Source: Thermoanaerobacterium thermosulfurigenes
Lineage (GTDB): Bacteria > Bacillota > Thermoanaerobacteria > Thermoanaerobacterales > Thermoanaerobacteraceae
Direction of reading: 5' to 3'
NCBI RefSeq assembly: GCF_051201035.1
Contig: NZ_JBPODR010000003.1
Coordinates: 57,912-121,911, forward strand
Length of the DNA stretch: 64,000 nucleotides
Part shown: in pieces, positions 49,042 to 56,994 of the stretch
How the letters are laid out: each line of letters starts with the position of its first letter
Numbering within the stretch: the stretch's first letter is position 1
The notes under the pieces: generated by a model
What the model was told of the DNA's origin: nothing
The model's input: only the letters and a program-made list of their open reading frames with translations
The model's database searches: none
Program-made: the position numbers and the translations under genes

Positions 49042-50388
49042 GTGAAAAAAGATAAGACTAAATTTATCTGCCAACAGTGCGGATTTGAAAGCACAAAGTG
49101 GATGGGAAAGTGTCCTAATTGCGATGAATGGAATTCGTTTGTGGAAGAGGTAGTTGAAGACAGCGACAAAAAGTCGCAAGAAAGCGTACTTACATCAAAA
49201 GTTGAGCTTTTAAAAGATATAGAGGCAAAGGATGAAGACCGCATAAAAACAGGGATTGGCGAATTTGACAGGGTATTAGGCGGTGGTGTTGTAAAAGGGT
49301 CTCTTGTTTTAATTGGGGGAGAACCCGGCATCGGCAAGTCAACCATGCTTTTGCAGATATCGGACGTGATGTCTAATTTCACAAAGGTTTTGTACATTTC
49401 GGGGGAAGAATCATCAAGCCAGATAAAAATGAGAGCAGATAGAATCATAAAAGGCAAGCAGGAGATATACTTCTTGGCCGAAACTAACATAAACAATGTT
49501 GAAAGGCACGTAGAAAAGATATCGCCTGGTTTTATTATAGTTGATTCAATCCAGACTATGTATGCAGATGAAAGTACAACTATACCAGGCAGCGTGTCGC
49601 AAGTAAGGCAAGTTACGCAGCATCTTCTAAGGCTATCAAAGCAAAACGGTATCACTGTATTCATAATAGGTCATGTAACTAAGGAAGGCTCTATAGCAGG
49701 TCCCAGAGTGTTGGAGCATATGGTAGATACTGTATTGTACTTTGAAGGTGATAGGACGCAGTCATTTAGGATATTGAGAGCTTACAAGAACAGATTTGGT
49801 TCTACAAATGAAATAGGTGTATTTGAAATGGAATCAGAAGGTTTAAAAGAGGTAAAGAATCCTTCTGAAGTGCTTTTGTCTGGGAGAGATTTAAATGCTC
49901 CGGGTCTTGCTGTAATAAGCTCTATGGAGGGCACGAGACCAATTTTATTAGAGGTTCAATCACTTATTTGCCATACCAATTTTGGGTTACCAAGAAGGAT
50001 GTCCACAGGCATAGATTACAACAAATTTGTGCTTTTATTGGCTGTGTTGGAAAAGAAATGTGGGATAAATTTTTCGCAATCAGACGTATACTTAAATATA
50101 GCTGGTGGATTGAAAGTACAAGAGCCTGCAGCCGATTTAGGAATAGTTGCAGCTTTAATATCAGGGTATTTAAATATTCCTATCTCTAATGACATCTGTT
50201 TTTCTGGTGAAGTTGGACTGATAGGCGAAGTAAGACCTGTAAGCAATTTGGAGAGAAGGATAAGTGAAGCTAAAAAGATGGGGTTTAAAACAATAGTAGT
50301 GCCACAGATGAAGGTAGAAAATAATTACGATATGAACATAAAAAAGATTAAAAACATCGTAGAACTTACAGATGTTATTGCAAAATAA
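49042..50388 (+). CDS. radA: DNA repair protein RadA
   Basis: 448 residues. RecA-like branch-migration ATPase acting in recombination. N-terminal zinc finger CQQCG / CPNC, Walker A GEPGIGKST near 90, the RadA-specific KNRFG motif, and a C-terminal Lon-protease-like domain. The GTG start is supported by the conserved beginning KTKFICQQCGFES. In Bacillus disA (c-di-AMP synthase) follows; here a minus-strand gene follows instead. Confidence 0.95.
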   Translation: MKKDKTKFICQQCGFESTKWMGKCPNCDEWNSFVEEVVEDSDKKSQESVLTSKVELLKDIEAKDEDRIKTGIGEFDRVLGGGVVKGSLVLIGGEPGIGKSTMLLQISDVMSNFTKVLYISGEESSSQIKMRADRIIKGKQEIYFLAETNINNVERHVEKISPGFIIVDSIQTMYADESTTIPGSVSQVRQVTQHLLRLSKQNGITVFIIGHVTKEGSIAGPRVLEHMVDTVLYFEGDRTQSFRILRAYKNRFGSTNEIGVFEMESEGLKEVKNPSEVLLSGRDLNAPGLAVISSMEGTRPILLEVQSLICHTNFGLPRRMSTGIDYNKFVLLLAVLEKKCGINFSQSDVYLNIAGGLKVQEPAADLGIVAALISGYLNIPISNDICFSGEVGLIGEVRPVSNLERRISEAKKMGFKTIVVPQMKVENNYDMNIKKIKNIVELTDVIAK

Positions 50389-50411
50389 AAAGTGGGTCTA
50401 TCCCCACCAAA

Positions 50412-50807
50412 TTACAACATATTGAAAACTCCCAGAGTATTAAGCTCTTTATCTTTTTTAAGCAATATATCGTAGAAATTTAAACCAAGCGTGTTGCAAA
50501 GTGCTATTATATAAAATATGTTGTTGCCGATTTCGGTTTCCAAAACTTCACGGCAATTATCGCACAACTGACCATCCACATGTGTTTTAATGTACTTATG
50601 TGCGTCTTCTATCATGGCGTCTTCAGGGATTTCTTGTTTTTGTGCATTGATTTTTAGACAGCCGCACTCTGTAACAGATTTTGCTACTGCTCTGTTGACC
50701 CTGGCACTGCTTTCTTGAATTTTTGTCAAAATATCGAGAATGCTTTTGTGACGTATTAGGTATTCTTCTACTGTGTTTTGTAGATCATCGACTATTATAT
50801 CCTTCAT
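50412..50807 (-). CDS. Conserved hypothetical protein with a MazG-like helical segment
   Basis: 131 residues. Four cysteines (TECGCLK and LCDNC) could bind metal, and EIGNNIFYIIALCNTLGL resembles the helix pattern of MazG-type nucleotide pyrophosphohydrolases, although the full ExxE/ExxD metal site is not evident. Transcribed toward radA from a very good promoter. It occupies the place where disA is found in related genomes. Confidence 0.6.
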   Translation of the reverse strand: MKDIIVDDLQNTVEEYLIRHKSILDILTKIQESSARVNRAVAKSVTECGCLKINAQKQEIPEDAMIEDAHKYIKTHVDGQLCDNCREVLETEIGNNIFYIIALCNTLGLNFYDILLKKDKELNTLGVFNML

Positions 50808-50843
50808 GGTTATGCCACTCCCGTTTCTTTAAATCTTAAGTTA

Positions 50844-50873
50844 ATTATATACTTGTAAATGTTGCGTTGTCAA
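50844..50873 (-). promoter_or_regulatory. Promoter of the 131-residue gene
   Basis: Minus strand TTGACA (50873-50868), 18-base spacer, TATAAT (50849-50844): consensus in both hexamers. Confidence 0.8.
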
Positions 50874-50919
50874 TATTTACACGAAATAACATTTATAGCA
50901 TGACTAAATTTTTTGTAAA

Positions 50920-50949
50920 TTGACAATGTTTATCTATAAGTAGTATACT
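50920..50949 (+). promoter_or_regulatory. Promoter of the yacL gene
   Basis: TTGACA (50920-50925), 18-base spacer, TATACT (50944-50949). The resulting leader of about 105 nt shows no structure that I can name. Confidence 0.75.
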
Positions 50950-51060
50950 TTTATTAAAGAAGCCCTATACATGTAAAATTTGTTATGTGCATTTATAAAA
51001 TTTCCCCATTGACTTATAATTAGTGGCATTTTTGATAATAATAGAAGTGGAGGTGAATAT

Positions 51061-52164
51061 ATGTTATACAAAATTGTAAGAGGAATTATTTCGATAGTCG
51101 GCTTAGGAGTGGGATTTGAAGCGGCTTATTTGTCTTTGGCCGTATTGAAGCTGCAAAAACTAATGGATTTGACATTGACGAGTATTACATCAATCATTGT
51201 ATACGCTGTTGGGGCTTTGATAGGCGGAATCATATTTTTTATTTTTTCTCCTAAACTTATTAAATGGGGAAAAGATTTCGAAGGTTGGCTTGAGACAGCG
51301 CTTCAAAAATCGCCGATATACGATATCTTAGTTGGCGCTTTTGGATTAATCATTGGATTGATTTTGGCAAATCTTATTAGTGCTCCCATTTATCAACTTC
51401 CGTTTGTAGGGAAGGTTATTCCTATAATAATCAGTGTGTTTTTCGGTTACCTTGGAATAAGCATATCATTGAAGAAAAAAGATGAATTTATGAATTTGTT
51501 TGCGATAGTGAAAAAGATGGGACAGCAAAAATCGCAAAAAGTAGAGATAAGTGAAATACCAAAAATTCTCGATACCAGTGTCATAATAGATGGCAGGATT
51601 TTTGATATATGTAAAACGGGGTTTGTAGAAGGACCACTTATTATACCTAATTTTGTGCTGGAGGAATTGAGGCATATAGCTGATTCATCTGATTCATTAA
51701 AGAGGAATAGAGGCAGAAGAGGCCTTGATGTATTAAACAAAATACAAAAGGAATTGGACATGAAGGTGCAGATTGTAGATAAGGATGTGGACGCATCCGA
51801 AGTAGACACGAAACTTTTAAGGCTTGCCAAGATGATGAATGGGAAAGTCATAACAAATGATTATAATTTGAATAAAGTAGCTGAATTTCAAGGCGTACCT
51901 GTCCTTAATATAAATGAACTTTCAAATGCAGTAAAGCCTGTGGTGCTTCCTGGGGAAGAGATGGTCGTTCAAGTTATAAAGGATGGTAAGGAATCTGGTC
52001 AAGGCATAGCGTACCTTGACGATGGTACTATGATCGTAGTAGACGGTGGCAAAAAACACATAGGTGATACGTTGGACGTTCTTGTAACAAGCGTTTTGCA
52101 GACTGCAGCAGGTAGAATGATATTTGCCAAGCCGAAGCAAACAGATCAAGAAAAAGCTATGTGA
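51061..52164 (+). CDS. yacL: PIN/TRAM-domain membrane protein YacL
   Basis: 367 residues. Four hydrophobic segments in the first 140 residues, then a PIN ribonuclease-like domain (LDTSVIIDGRIFDI, RRGLDVLNKIQ, TNDYNLNKVA, with acidic metal ligands) and a C-terminal TRAM RNA-binding domain. Function unproven; the combination suggests membrane-tethered RNA cleavage. GTGGAGGTGA precedes the ATG. Precedes ispD as in Bacillus. Confidence 0.93.
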   Translation: MLYKIVRGIISIVGLGVGFEAAYLSLAVLKLQKLMDLTLTSITSIIVYAVGALIGGIIFFIFSPKLIKWGKDFEGWLETALQKSPIYDILVGAFGLIIGLILANLISAPIYQLPFVGKVIPIIISVFFGYLGISISLKKKDEFMNLFAIVKKMGQQKSQKVEISEIPKILDTSVIIDGRIFDICKTGFVEGPLIIPNFVLEELRHIADSSDSLKRNRGRRGLDVLNKIQKELDMKVQIVDKDVDASEVDTKLLRLAKMMNGKVITNDYNLNKVAEFQGVPVLNINELSNAVKPVVLPGEEMVVQVIKDGKESGQGIAYLDDGTMIVVDGGKKHIGDTLDVLVTSVLQTAAGRMIFAKPKQTDQEKAM

Positions 52165-52170
52165 TTTTTT

Positions 52171-52203
52171 AAGGCATTTTCTTTTTGAAGATGCCTTTTT
52201 TAT
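52171..52203 (+). terminator. Terminator after yacL
   Basis: AAGGCATTTTC pairs with GAAGATGCCTT (one G-T pair), followed by T residues. Confidence 0.8.
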
Positions 52204-52231
52204 TTTGTCGATGGCGGAAAAATGGTGAATG

Positions 52232-52240
52232 TGATATAAT
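52232..52240 (+). promoter_or_regulatory. Extended -10 promoter of ispD
   Basis: TGATATAAT within ATGTGATATAATTTT, the same sequence as before radA and the GGDEF gene. Confidence 0.5.
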
Positions 52241-52272
52241 TTTACCAGTATATTTTTTGTAGAGGGTGCATT

Positions 52273-52965
52273 ATGTTTATTAGTGCAATAATTGTTGCTG
52301 CTGGTAAAGGCAGAAGAATGGGTACAAAATTAAACAAGGTTTTTTTGAAATTAAACGGAAAGCCTGTTCTGTACTATACTCTAAATGTCTTTGAAAAATT
52401 ATTGGAACTTAATGAGATAGTTTTAGTAGTGTCTAATGAGGACATAGATTACTGCAGACGGGAAATAGTCGATAAATATAATTTTAAAAAGGTAAGGCGG
52501 ATAGTTGCCGGTGGAATGGAGAGGCAGGAATCTGTTTTCAATGGGTTAAAGGCTGTGGACAGCAGATGCGACATAGTGATGATACATGATGGAGCAAGAC
52601 CTTTTATCGACAAAACCACACTAAAAAAGGGCATAGAAGAGTCTAAACTTCACAGTGCTGTAGGTATTGCTGTTCCAGTGAAAGATACTATAAAGGTAGT
52701 TGACGATGACAATTTTGTAGTGTCTACACCTGACAGGACAAATCTTATGGCCATCCAAACGCCACAAATTTTTGAATACAGGCTTATATACGAGGCACAT
52801 TTAAAAGCGATGGAAGATGGTTTTTTAGGTACAGATGATACTGTCCTTGTAGAGAGACTTGGACATAAAGTAAAGCTTGTGGAAGGAAGTTATAGAAATA
52901 TAAAGATTACTACGCCTGAGGATTTGATAATATCTGAAGCTTTCTTAAATACAATATATCAATAA
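52273..52965 (+). CDS. ispD: 2-C-methyl-D-erythritol 4-phosphate cytidylyltransferase
   Basis: 230 residues. MEP pathway of isoprenoid synthesis: MEP plus CTP to CDP-ME. Nucleotide-binding AAGKGRRMG with the catalytic Lys, VMIHDGARPF and TPQIF are in place. GAGGGTG precedes the ATG. Its pathway partner ispF is one gene away, separated by a lipase-like gene. Confidence 0.95.
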   Translation: MFISAIIVAAGKGRRMGTKLNKVFLKLNGKPVLYYTLNVFEKLLELNEIVLVVSNEDIDYCRREIVDKYNFKKVRRIVAGGMERQESVFNGLKAVDSRCDIVMIHDGARPFIDKTTLKKGIEESKLHSAVGIAVPVKDTIKVVDDDNFVVSTPDRTNLMAIQTPQIFEYRLIYEAHLKAMEDGFLGTDDTVLVERLGHKVKLVEGSYRNIKITTPEDLIISEAFLNTIYQ

Positions 52966-52979
52966 CATTATTATTTTAA

Positions 52980-53020
52980 CCTCATATAATTATAGCAAAA
53001 GATGCTTAAATTATATGAGG
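52980..53020 (+). promoter_or_regulatory. 12-bp inverted repeat enclosing the lipase ribosome site
   Basis: CCTCATATAATT (52980-52991) pairs perfectly with AATTATATGAGG (53009-53020) across a 17-nt loop. The GAGG of the lipase Shine-Dalgarno is the end of the 3' arm, 9 bases before the ATG. Confidence 0.6.
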
Positions 53021-53028
53021 TGATTGTG

Positions 53029-54273
53029 ATGAGAAGGCCTCTTGTATTTATTCACGGAATATTTGGCTCCATGTATGTTCCTACGCTTGTCGGCAAAGCA
53101 TGGGGGTTTGGACCTGCAGGTTATATATACGATTCTTTCATTGAAAATTTAAAATCATTGGGATACATGGAAGGCAAGAATCTCTTTATCTGCTATTATG
53201 AGTGGTGGAAGGATATACCTGAGTGCGTAAACACACTTATGTCTAAGATAAATGAGGCAAGAATAAAAAATAATTGCGATAAAGTCGATGTTGTATGCCA
53301 CAGCATGGGTGGTTTACTTCTTAGAAGCTATGTGCAAGGAAATTTTTACAGAAATGATGTAGGTAAAGTCGTCTTTTTATCTTCTCCCCATTATGGAGCT
53401 GCTAATGCATATTATGCGTGGGAAGGCGGTGCAGTTCCTCCTGACAACGATGAGGATTTTTTGAATATACTTTTAAAAGGATTTATCTGGGCTATAGGCA
53501 AAATAAAAGGGGAGAAAGATGAGCTTATGATAATAAGAAGATACATTCCATCTATAAAATCTCTCATGCCCAGTGCTGAATACGGAAACTACGTTTTTAA
53601 ATACCCGATTAAAAACAACAAGATCGTGTTTAAAAATATACTTTACATGAAAGAACAGAATGGCTTTTTAAATGAATTAAACAGCTCAATTGATAAATTT
53701 TATGAAAGAGCCGATGAAGTTTACGTTTTTTCAGGAAATGGTATATACACGAATAAATTCATTCAAGTTGCTGATAGTGACGATAGCGTATTGTGGCCTG
53801 ACGGTCGGGCTGTTGGTGTTGTCAGAGATGATAAAGGGGATGGAACCGTATTGATTAAAAGTGCTTTAGGAGTTGAGGGAAATAAATATGTCTTGAATGC
53901 AGGCCATGGAGGAATATTAAATGCTTCTATTCCGCATCTAAAAGAAATACTGGGCGTAGAAGAAGCACCTAAGGCAAGTGTTTTGGAAAAGGTATTGTCT
54001 TTTGTAAATATATTGACAGATAGCAAAGTCATTGTGCTTGACAGAGGGCAAAAACTTAAAAAGTACAATGTCTTTGGAAAAGTAAATTGGTACATGGCTA
54101 TTAATGAAGAAGGGGAATACCACTTTTCTTCACCAGACTTTGCAGCAAGGTCTATCATGATTCATACCAATAAAGGTTTTGCTGTTAAAACAATAAAGCA
54201 AAAAGACAGATTTAGGAAGTCTGAAACTCGTCTTTTTGTGGATAGAAATGGTAATTTTGAGTTTAAGGGATAG
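53029..54273 (+). CDS. LCAT-like alpha/beta-hydrolase (lipase or acyltransferase)
   Basis: 414 residues, no signal peptide. Oxyanion motif HGIFGS at 9-14, nucleophile elbow VCHSMGG with Ser92, SSPHYGAANAY, acid in GDGTV and His in NAGHGG, an order typical of the lecithin:cholesterol acyltransferase/lipase class. The last 100 residues form a separate beta-rich domain of unknown role. It is inserted between ispD and ispF, which are usually adjacent. Substrate unknown: acylglycerol, ether lipid or polyester. Confidence 0.75.
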   Translation: MRRPLVFIHGIFGSMYVPTLVGKAWGFGPAGYIYDSFIENLKSLGYMEGKNLFICYYEWWKDIPECVNTLMSKINEARIKNNCDKVDVVCHSMGGLLLRSYVQGNFYRNDVGKVVFLSSPHYGAANAYYAWEGGAVPPDNDEDFLNILLKGFIWAIGKIKGEKDELMIIRRYIPSIKSLMPSAEYGNYVFKYPIKNNKIVFKNILYMKEQNGFLNELNSSIDKFYERADEVYVFSGNGIYTNKFIQVADSDDSVLWPDGRAVGVVRDDKGDGTVLIKSALGVEGNKYVLNAGHGGILNASIPHLKEILGVEEAPKASVLEKVLSFVNILTDSKVIVLDRGQKLKKYNVFGKVNWYMAINEEGEYHFSSPDFAARSIMIHTNKGFAVKTIKQKDRFRKSETRLFVDRNGNFEFKG

Positions 54274-54283
54274 GAGTGTTTTT

Positions 54284-54766
54284 ATGAGAGTCGGTATTGG
54301 ATATGACGTACACAGATTAGAGGCGGGAAGAAAATTGATATTGGGCGGTGTACAGATTCCGTACGTTAAGGGGCTTTTAGGTCATTCAGATGCCGATGTC
54401 CTTATACATGCTGTCATTGACGCAATTCTCGGTGCTGCAGGGTTAGGCGATATAGGAACTCATTTCCCTGACTCCGAATGGATCTATAAGGATATAGACA
54501 GCACTGTGCTCCTTAAGAAGACATTAGATTTGATAAAAGACAAATTTTTTATAAACAATATTGACTGCATCATTGTAGCTCAGGAACCAAAATTGGCACC
54601 GTATAAAGATGCTATATCCAAAAATCTGTCGAAAGTTTTAAATATTGGGATTGACAGAGTTAACATTAAAGCAAAGACCGAAGAAGGTCTTGGATTCACA
54701 GGTAGAAAAGAAGGAATTGCTGCGTACGCGATAGCAAGTCTTTCTGAAAAATGTATTGACAGTTAA
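54284..54766 (+). CDS. ispF: 2-C-methyl-D-erythritol 2,4-cyclodiphosphate synthase
   Basis: 160 residues. MEP pathway step five. Zinc-binding GIGYDVHRL and the HSDADVLIHAVIDAILGAAGLGDIG signature in pieces (HSDADV, GDIGTHFPD) are complete. AGGAGTG (54272-54278) fixes ATG 54284. Confidence 0.95.
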   Translation: MRVGIGYDVHRLEAGRKLILGGVQIPYVKGLLGHSDADVLIHAVIDAILGAAGLGDIGTHFPDSEWIYKDIDSTVLLKKTLDLIKDKFFINNIDCIIVAQEPKLAPYKDAISKNLSKVLNIGIDRVNIKAKTEEGLGFTGRKEGIAAYAIASLSEKCIDS

Positions 54767-54814
54767 AATTAAATTAAATAAAATACAAACATGATAAATA
54801 TTAGGAGGTAGACG

Positions 54815-56527
54815 ATGAGATTATCACAATTGTTTATACCAACGATGAGAGAAGTGCCAGCGGAAGCTGAGATACCAAGCCATATTCTCATGTTAAAAGC
54901 TGCCATGATGAGAAAACTTGCATCAGGTGTGTACATTTATTTGCCGCTTGGCAAAAGAGTCCTTAAGAAGATTGAAGAAATCGTGAGGGAAGAGATGGAC
55001 AGAGCGGGGGCACAGGAAGTGCTTATGTCTGCCATAATACCTGCGGAACTTTTAAAAGAATCCGGCAGATGGGATGTTTTTGGACCTGAGATGTTTAAGC
55101 TAAAGGATAGAAATGAAAGGGAATTTTGCTTAGGCCCTACGCATGAAGAAGTTTTTACAGACCTTATAAGAAATGATGTAAAGTCATACAGGCAGCTTCC
55201 ACTGACAATATATCAGATTCAGACGAAGTATAGAGATGAGAGGCGGCCCAGATTTGGGGTCATGAGGTCTCGCGAATTTATAATGAAAGATGCCTACAGC
55301 TTTGATGTCGATTGGGATGGACTGGATGTATCTTTTGATAAGATGTACGATGCTTACTGCAGGATATTTGACAGGTGCGGCTTAAAGTATACTGTCGTTG
55401 AAGCTGATACAGGTGCTATGGGTGGAAAGGATTCTAAAGAATTTATGGTGACATCTAATGTTGGAGAAGCAGTAATTGCCTATTGCGACAACTGCGGCTA
55501 TGCTGCCAATGAAGAAAAGGCGGAATGCACTGTACAAAACACAATTGACGAAGAGATGAGGCCATTGGAAAAAATTTATACGCCTGATGTAAAGACGATT
55601 GATGAACTTGTGTCGCATTTGGATGTTGAAGCGGAAAGATTTGTAAAGACATTGATATACAAGTACAAGAATAAGGTAGCTGCGGTGCTTATAAGAGGCG
55701 ACAGGGAAGTAAATATTGTAAAACTGGCGAATCTTTTAAATGTAAGCGAAAATGATGTTGAATTGGCTGATGAAGAAACTGTAAAGAAAGTCACATCTGC
55801 CAATGTGGGATTTGCTGGTCCTATTGGACTCAAAGATGACGTAATGCTTATAGCAGATGCAGAAATACCTGCCATGAGAAATGTCATCGTCGGCGCTAAT
55901 GAGACAGACTACCATTTAAAAAATGTCAATTATGGAAGGGATTTTAAAGCAGATGTAGTATCAGACGTCAGAAAAGTTGTAGATGGCGATAAATGCCCGA
56001 AATGTGGCAGTCCTTTAAAACTTGACAGAGGAATTGAAGTAGGGCACATTTTTAAATTAGGCACAAAATATTCTGATGCATTAGGTGCAAATTATATAGA
56101 TGAAAACGGCAATGAAAAGCCTATAATAATGGGTTGTTACGGCATAGGGTTAAACAGAATTGCGGCTGCTGCAATAGAGCAAAATCACGATGATAAAGGT
56201 ATCATTTGGCCAATGTCTATAGCACCATATCATGTCATAATCGTACCTGTAAATGTGTCAAATGATGTACAAAGAGATCTTTCAGAGAAATTGTACGATG
56301 AATTATCGAAGGCTGGCATTGAGGTTTTGATTGATGACAGGGATTTGAGAGCTGGCGTAAAATTTAATGATGCCGATTTGTTAGGTATACCTATTAGAAT
56401 AACAGTGGGAAAGAAAGCTGAAGACAATATAGTTGAGCTGAAATTAAGAAGAGAAGAAAAGCCCATAGAATTAAAATACGATGAAGTTTTAGGCAAAGTC
56501 AAAGAATTGATCAGTGAAAATATGTAG
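54815..56527 (+). CDS. proS: Proline--tRNA ligase, prokaryotic type
   Basis: 570 residues. Class II synthetase with the large editing insertion (about 225-410) that removes mis-charged alanine. Motif 2 TKYRDERRPRFGVMRSREF and motif 3 GCYGIGLNRIAAA are clear; an added CxxC pair (CDNCGYA, CPKCGSP) frames the insertion. AGGAGGTAG precedes the ATG. Confidence 0.96.
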   Translation: MRLSQLFIPTMREVPAEAEIPSHILMLKAAMMRKLASGVYIYLPLGKRVLKKIEEIVREEMDRAGAQEVLMSAIIPAELLKESGRWDVFGPEMFKLKDRNEREFCLGPTHEEVFTDLIRNDVKSYRQLPLTIYQIQTKYRDERRPRFGVMRSREFIMKDAYSFDVDWDGLDVSFDKMYDAYCRIFDRCGLKYTVVEADTGAMGGKDSKEFMVTSNVGEAVIAYCDNCGYAANEEKAECTVQNTIDEEMRPLEKIYTPDVKTIDELVSHLDVEAERFVKTLIYKYKNKVAAVLIRGDREVNIVKLANLLNVSENDVELADEETVKKVTSANVGFAGPIGLKDDVMLIADAEIPAMRNVIVGANETDYHLKNVNYGRDFKADVVSDVRKVVDGDKCPKCGSPLKLDRGIEVGHIFKLGTKYSDALGANYIDENGNEKPIIMGCYGIGLNRIAAAAIEQNHDDKGIIWPMSIAPYHVIIVPVNVSNDVQRDLSEKLYDELSKAGIEVLIDDRDLRAGVKFNDADLLGIPIRITVGKKAEDNIVELKLRREEKPIELKYDEVLGKVKELISENM

Positions 56528-56547
56528 GAGCTAAATGCTCCTTTTTT
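56526..56547 (+). terminator. Terminator after proS
   Basis: AGGAGC pairs with GCTCCT around TAAAT, then TTTTT; begins at the stop codon. Confidence 0.8.
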
Positions 56548-56598
56548 GCATAATATTTTAAGAATGACAAAAAAATAAAGTAGGAAAGGAGTGGTTTA

Positions 56599-56838
56599 AT
56601 GTCTATTTACATAATGGGCATTTCTGTCGATAAAAGATCGGATTTTGCACCAAAAGTGCAAGAAGTATTGACGAAGCACGGACAAAACATATTGGCCAGG
56701 TTTGGAATACACGATGACAGTGATGATAATGGGCTTATAACGTTAAATATCAGAGGGGATGAGAAGTATATAAATGAATTTTCAAAAGAGCTTACAAGCA
56801 TTCCATCTGTCAAAGTAAATCACATGACGGTTAAATGA
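56599..56838 (+). CDS. TM1266-type putative regulator of the iron-only hydrogenase system
   Basis: 79 residues with an ACT-like beta-alpha-beta pattern: YIMGISVDKRSDFAPKVQEV, LARFGIHDDS and GLITLNIRGDEKYINEF. Small proteins of this kind are annotated as putative regulators of [FeFe]-hydrogenase maturation and often lie near hydrogenase genes; none is seen here. Role inferred from the family only. AAAGGAGTGG precedes the ATG and a hairpin follows the stop. Confidence 0.75.
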   Translation: MSIYIMGISVDKRSDFAPKVQEVLTKHGQNILARFGIHDDSDDNGLITLNIRGDEKYINEFSKELTSIPSVKVNHMTVK

Positions 56839-56840
56839 TT

Positions 56841-56866
56841 AAAGGGATAGGAGACTATCCCTTTAT
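56841..56866 (+). terminator. Terminator after the TM1266-type gene
   Basis: Perfect 10-bp stem AAAGGGATAG / CTATCCCTTT with loop GAGA, short T-run. Confidence 0.7.
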
Positions 56867-56930
56867 TACTTTACGCATTACTTACTTTAGGCGTTAGAAT
56901 ATATAATATTGCCGTTTTTATGAAAACATA

Positions 56931-56959
56931 TTGTAAGTGTGAAATAAAATTTGTATAAT
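56931..56959 (+). promoter_or_regulatory. gltX promoter
   Basis: TTGTAA (56931-56936), 17-base spacer, TATAAT (56954-56959). Probably drives gltX and, through the T-box, cysE-cysS. Confidence 0.75.
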
Positions 56960-56994
56960 GGTATATGATGAATACAAAAGATGGAGATGGCTAT

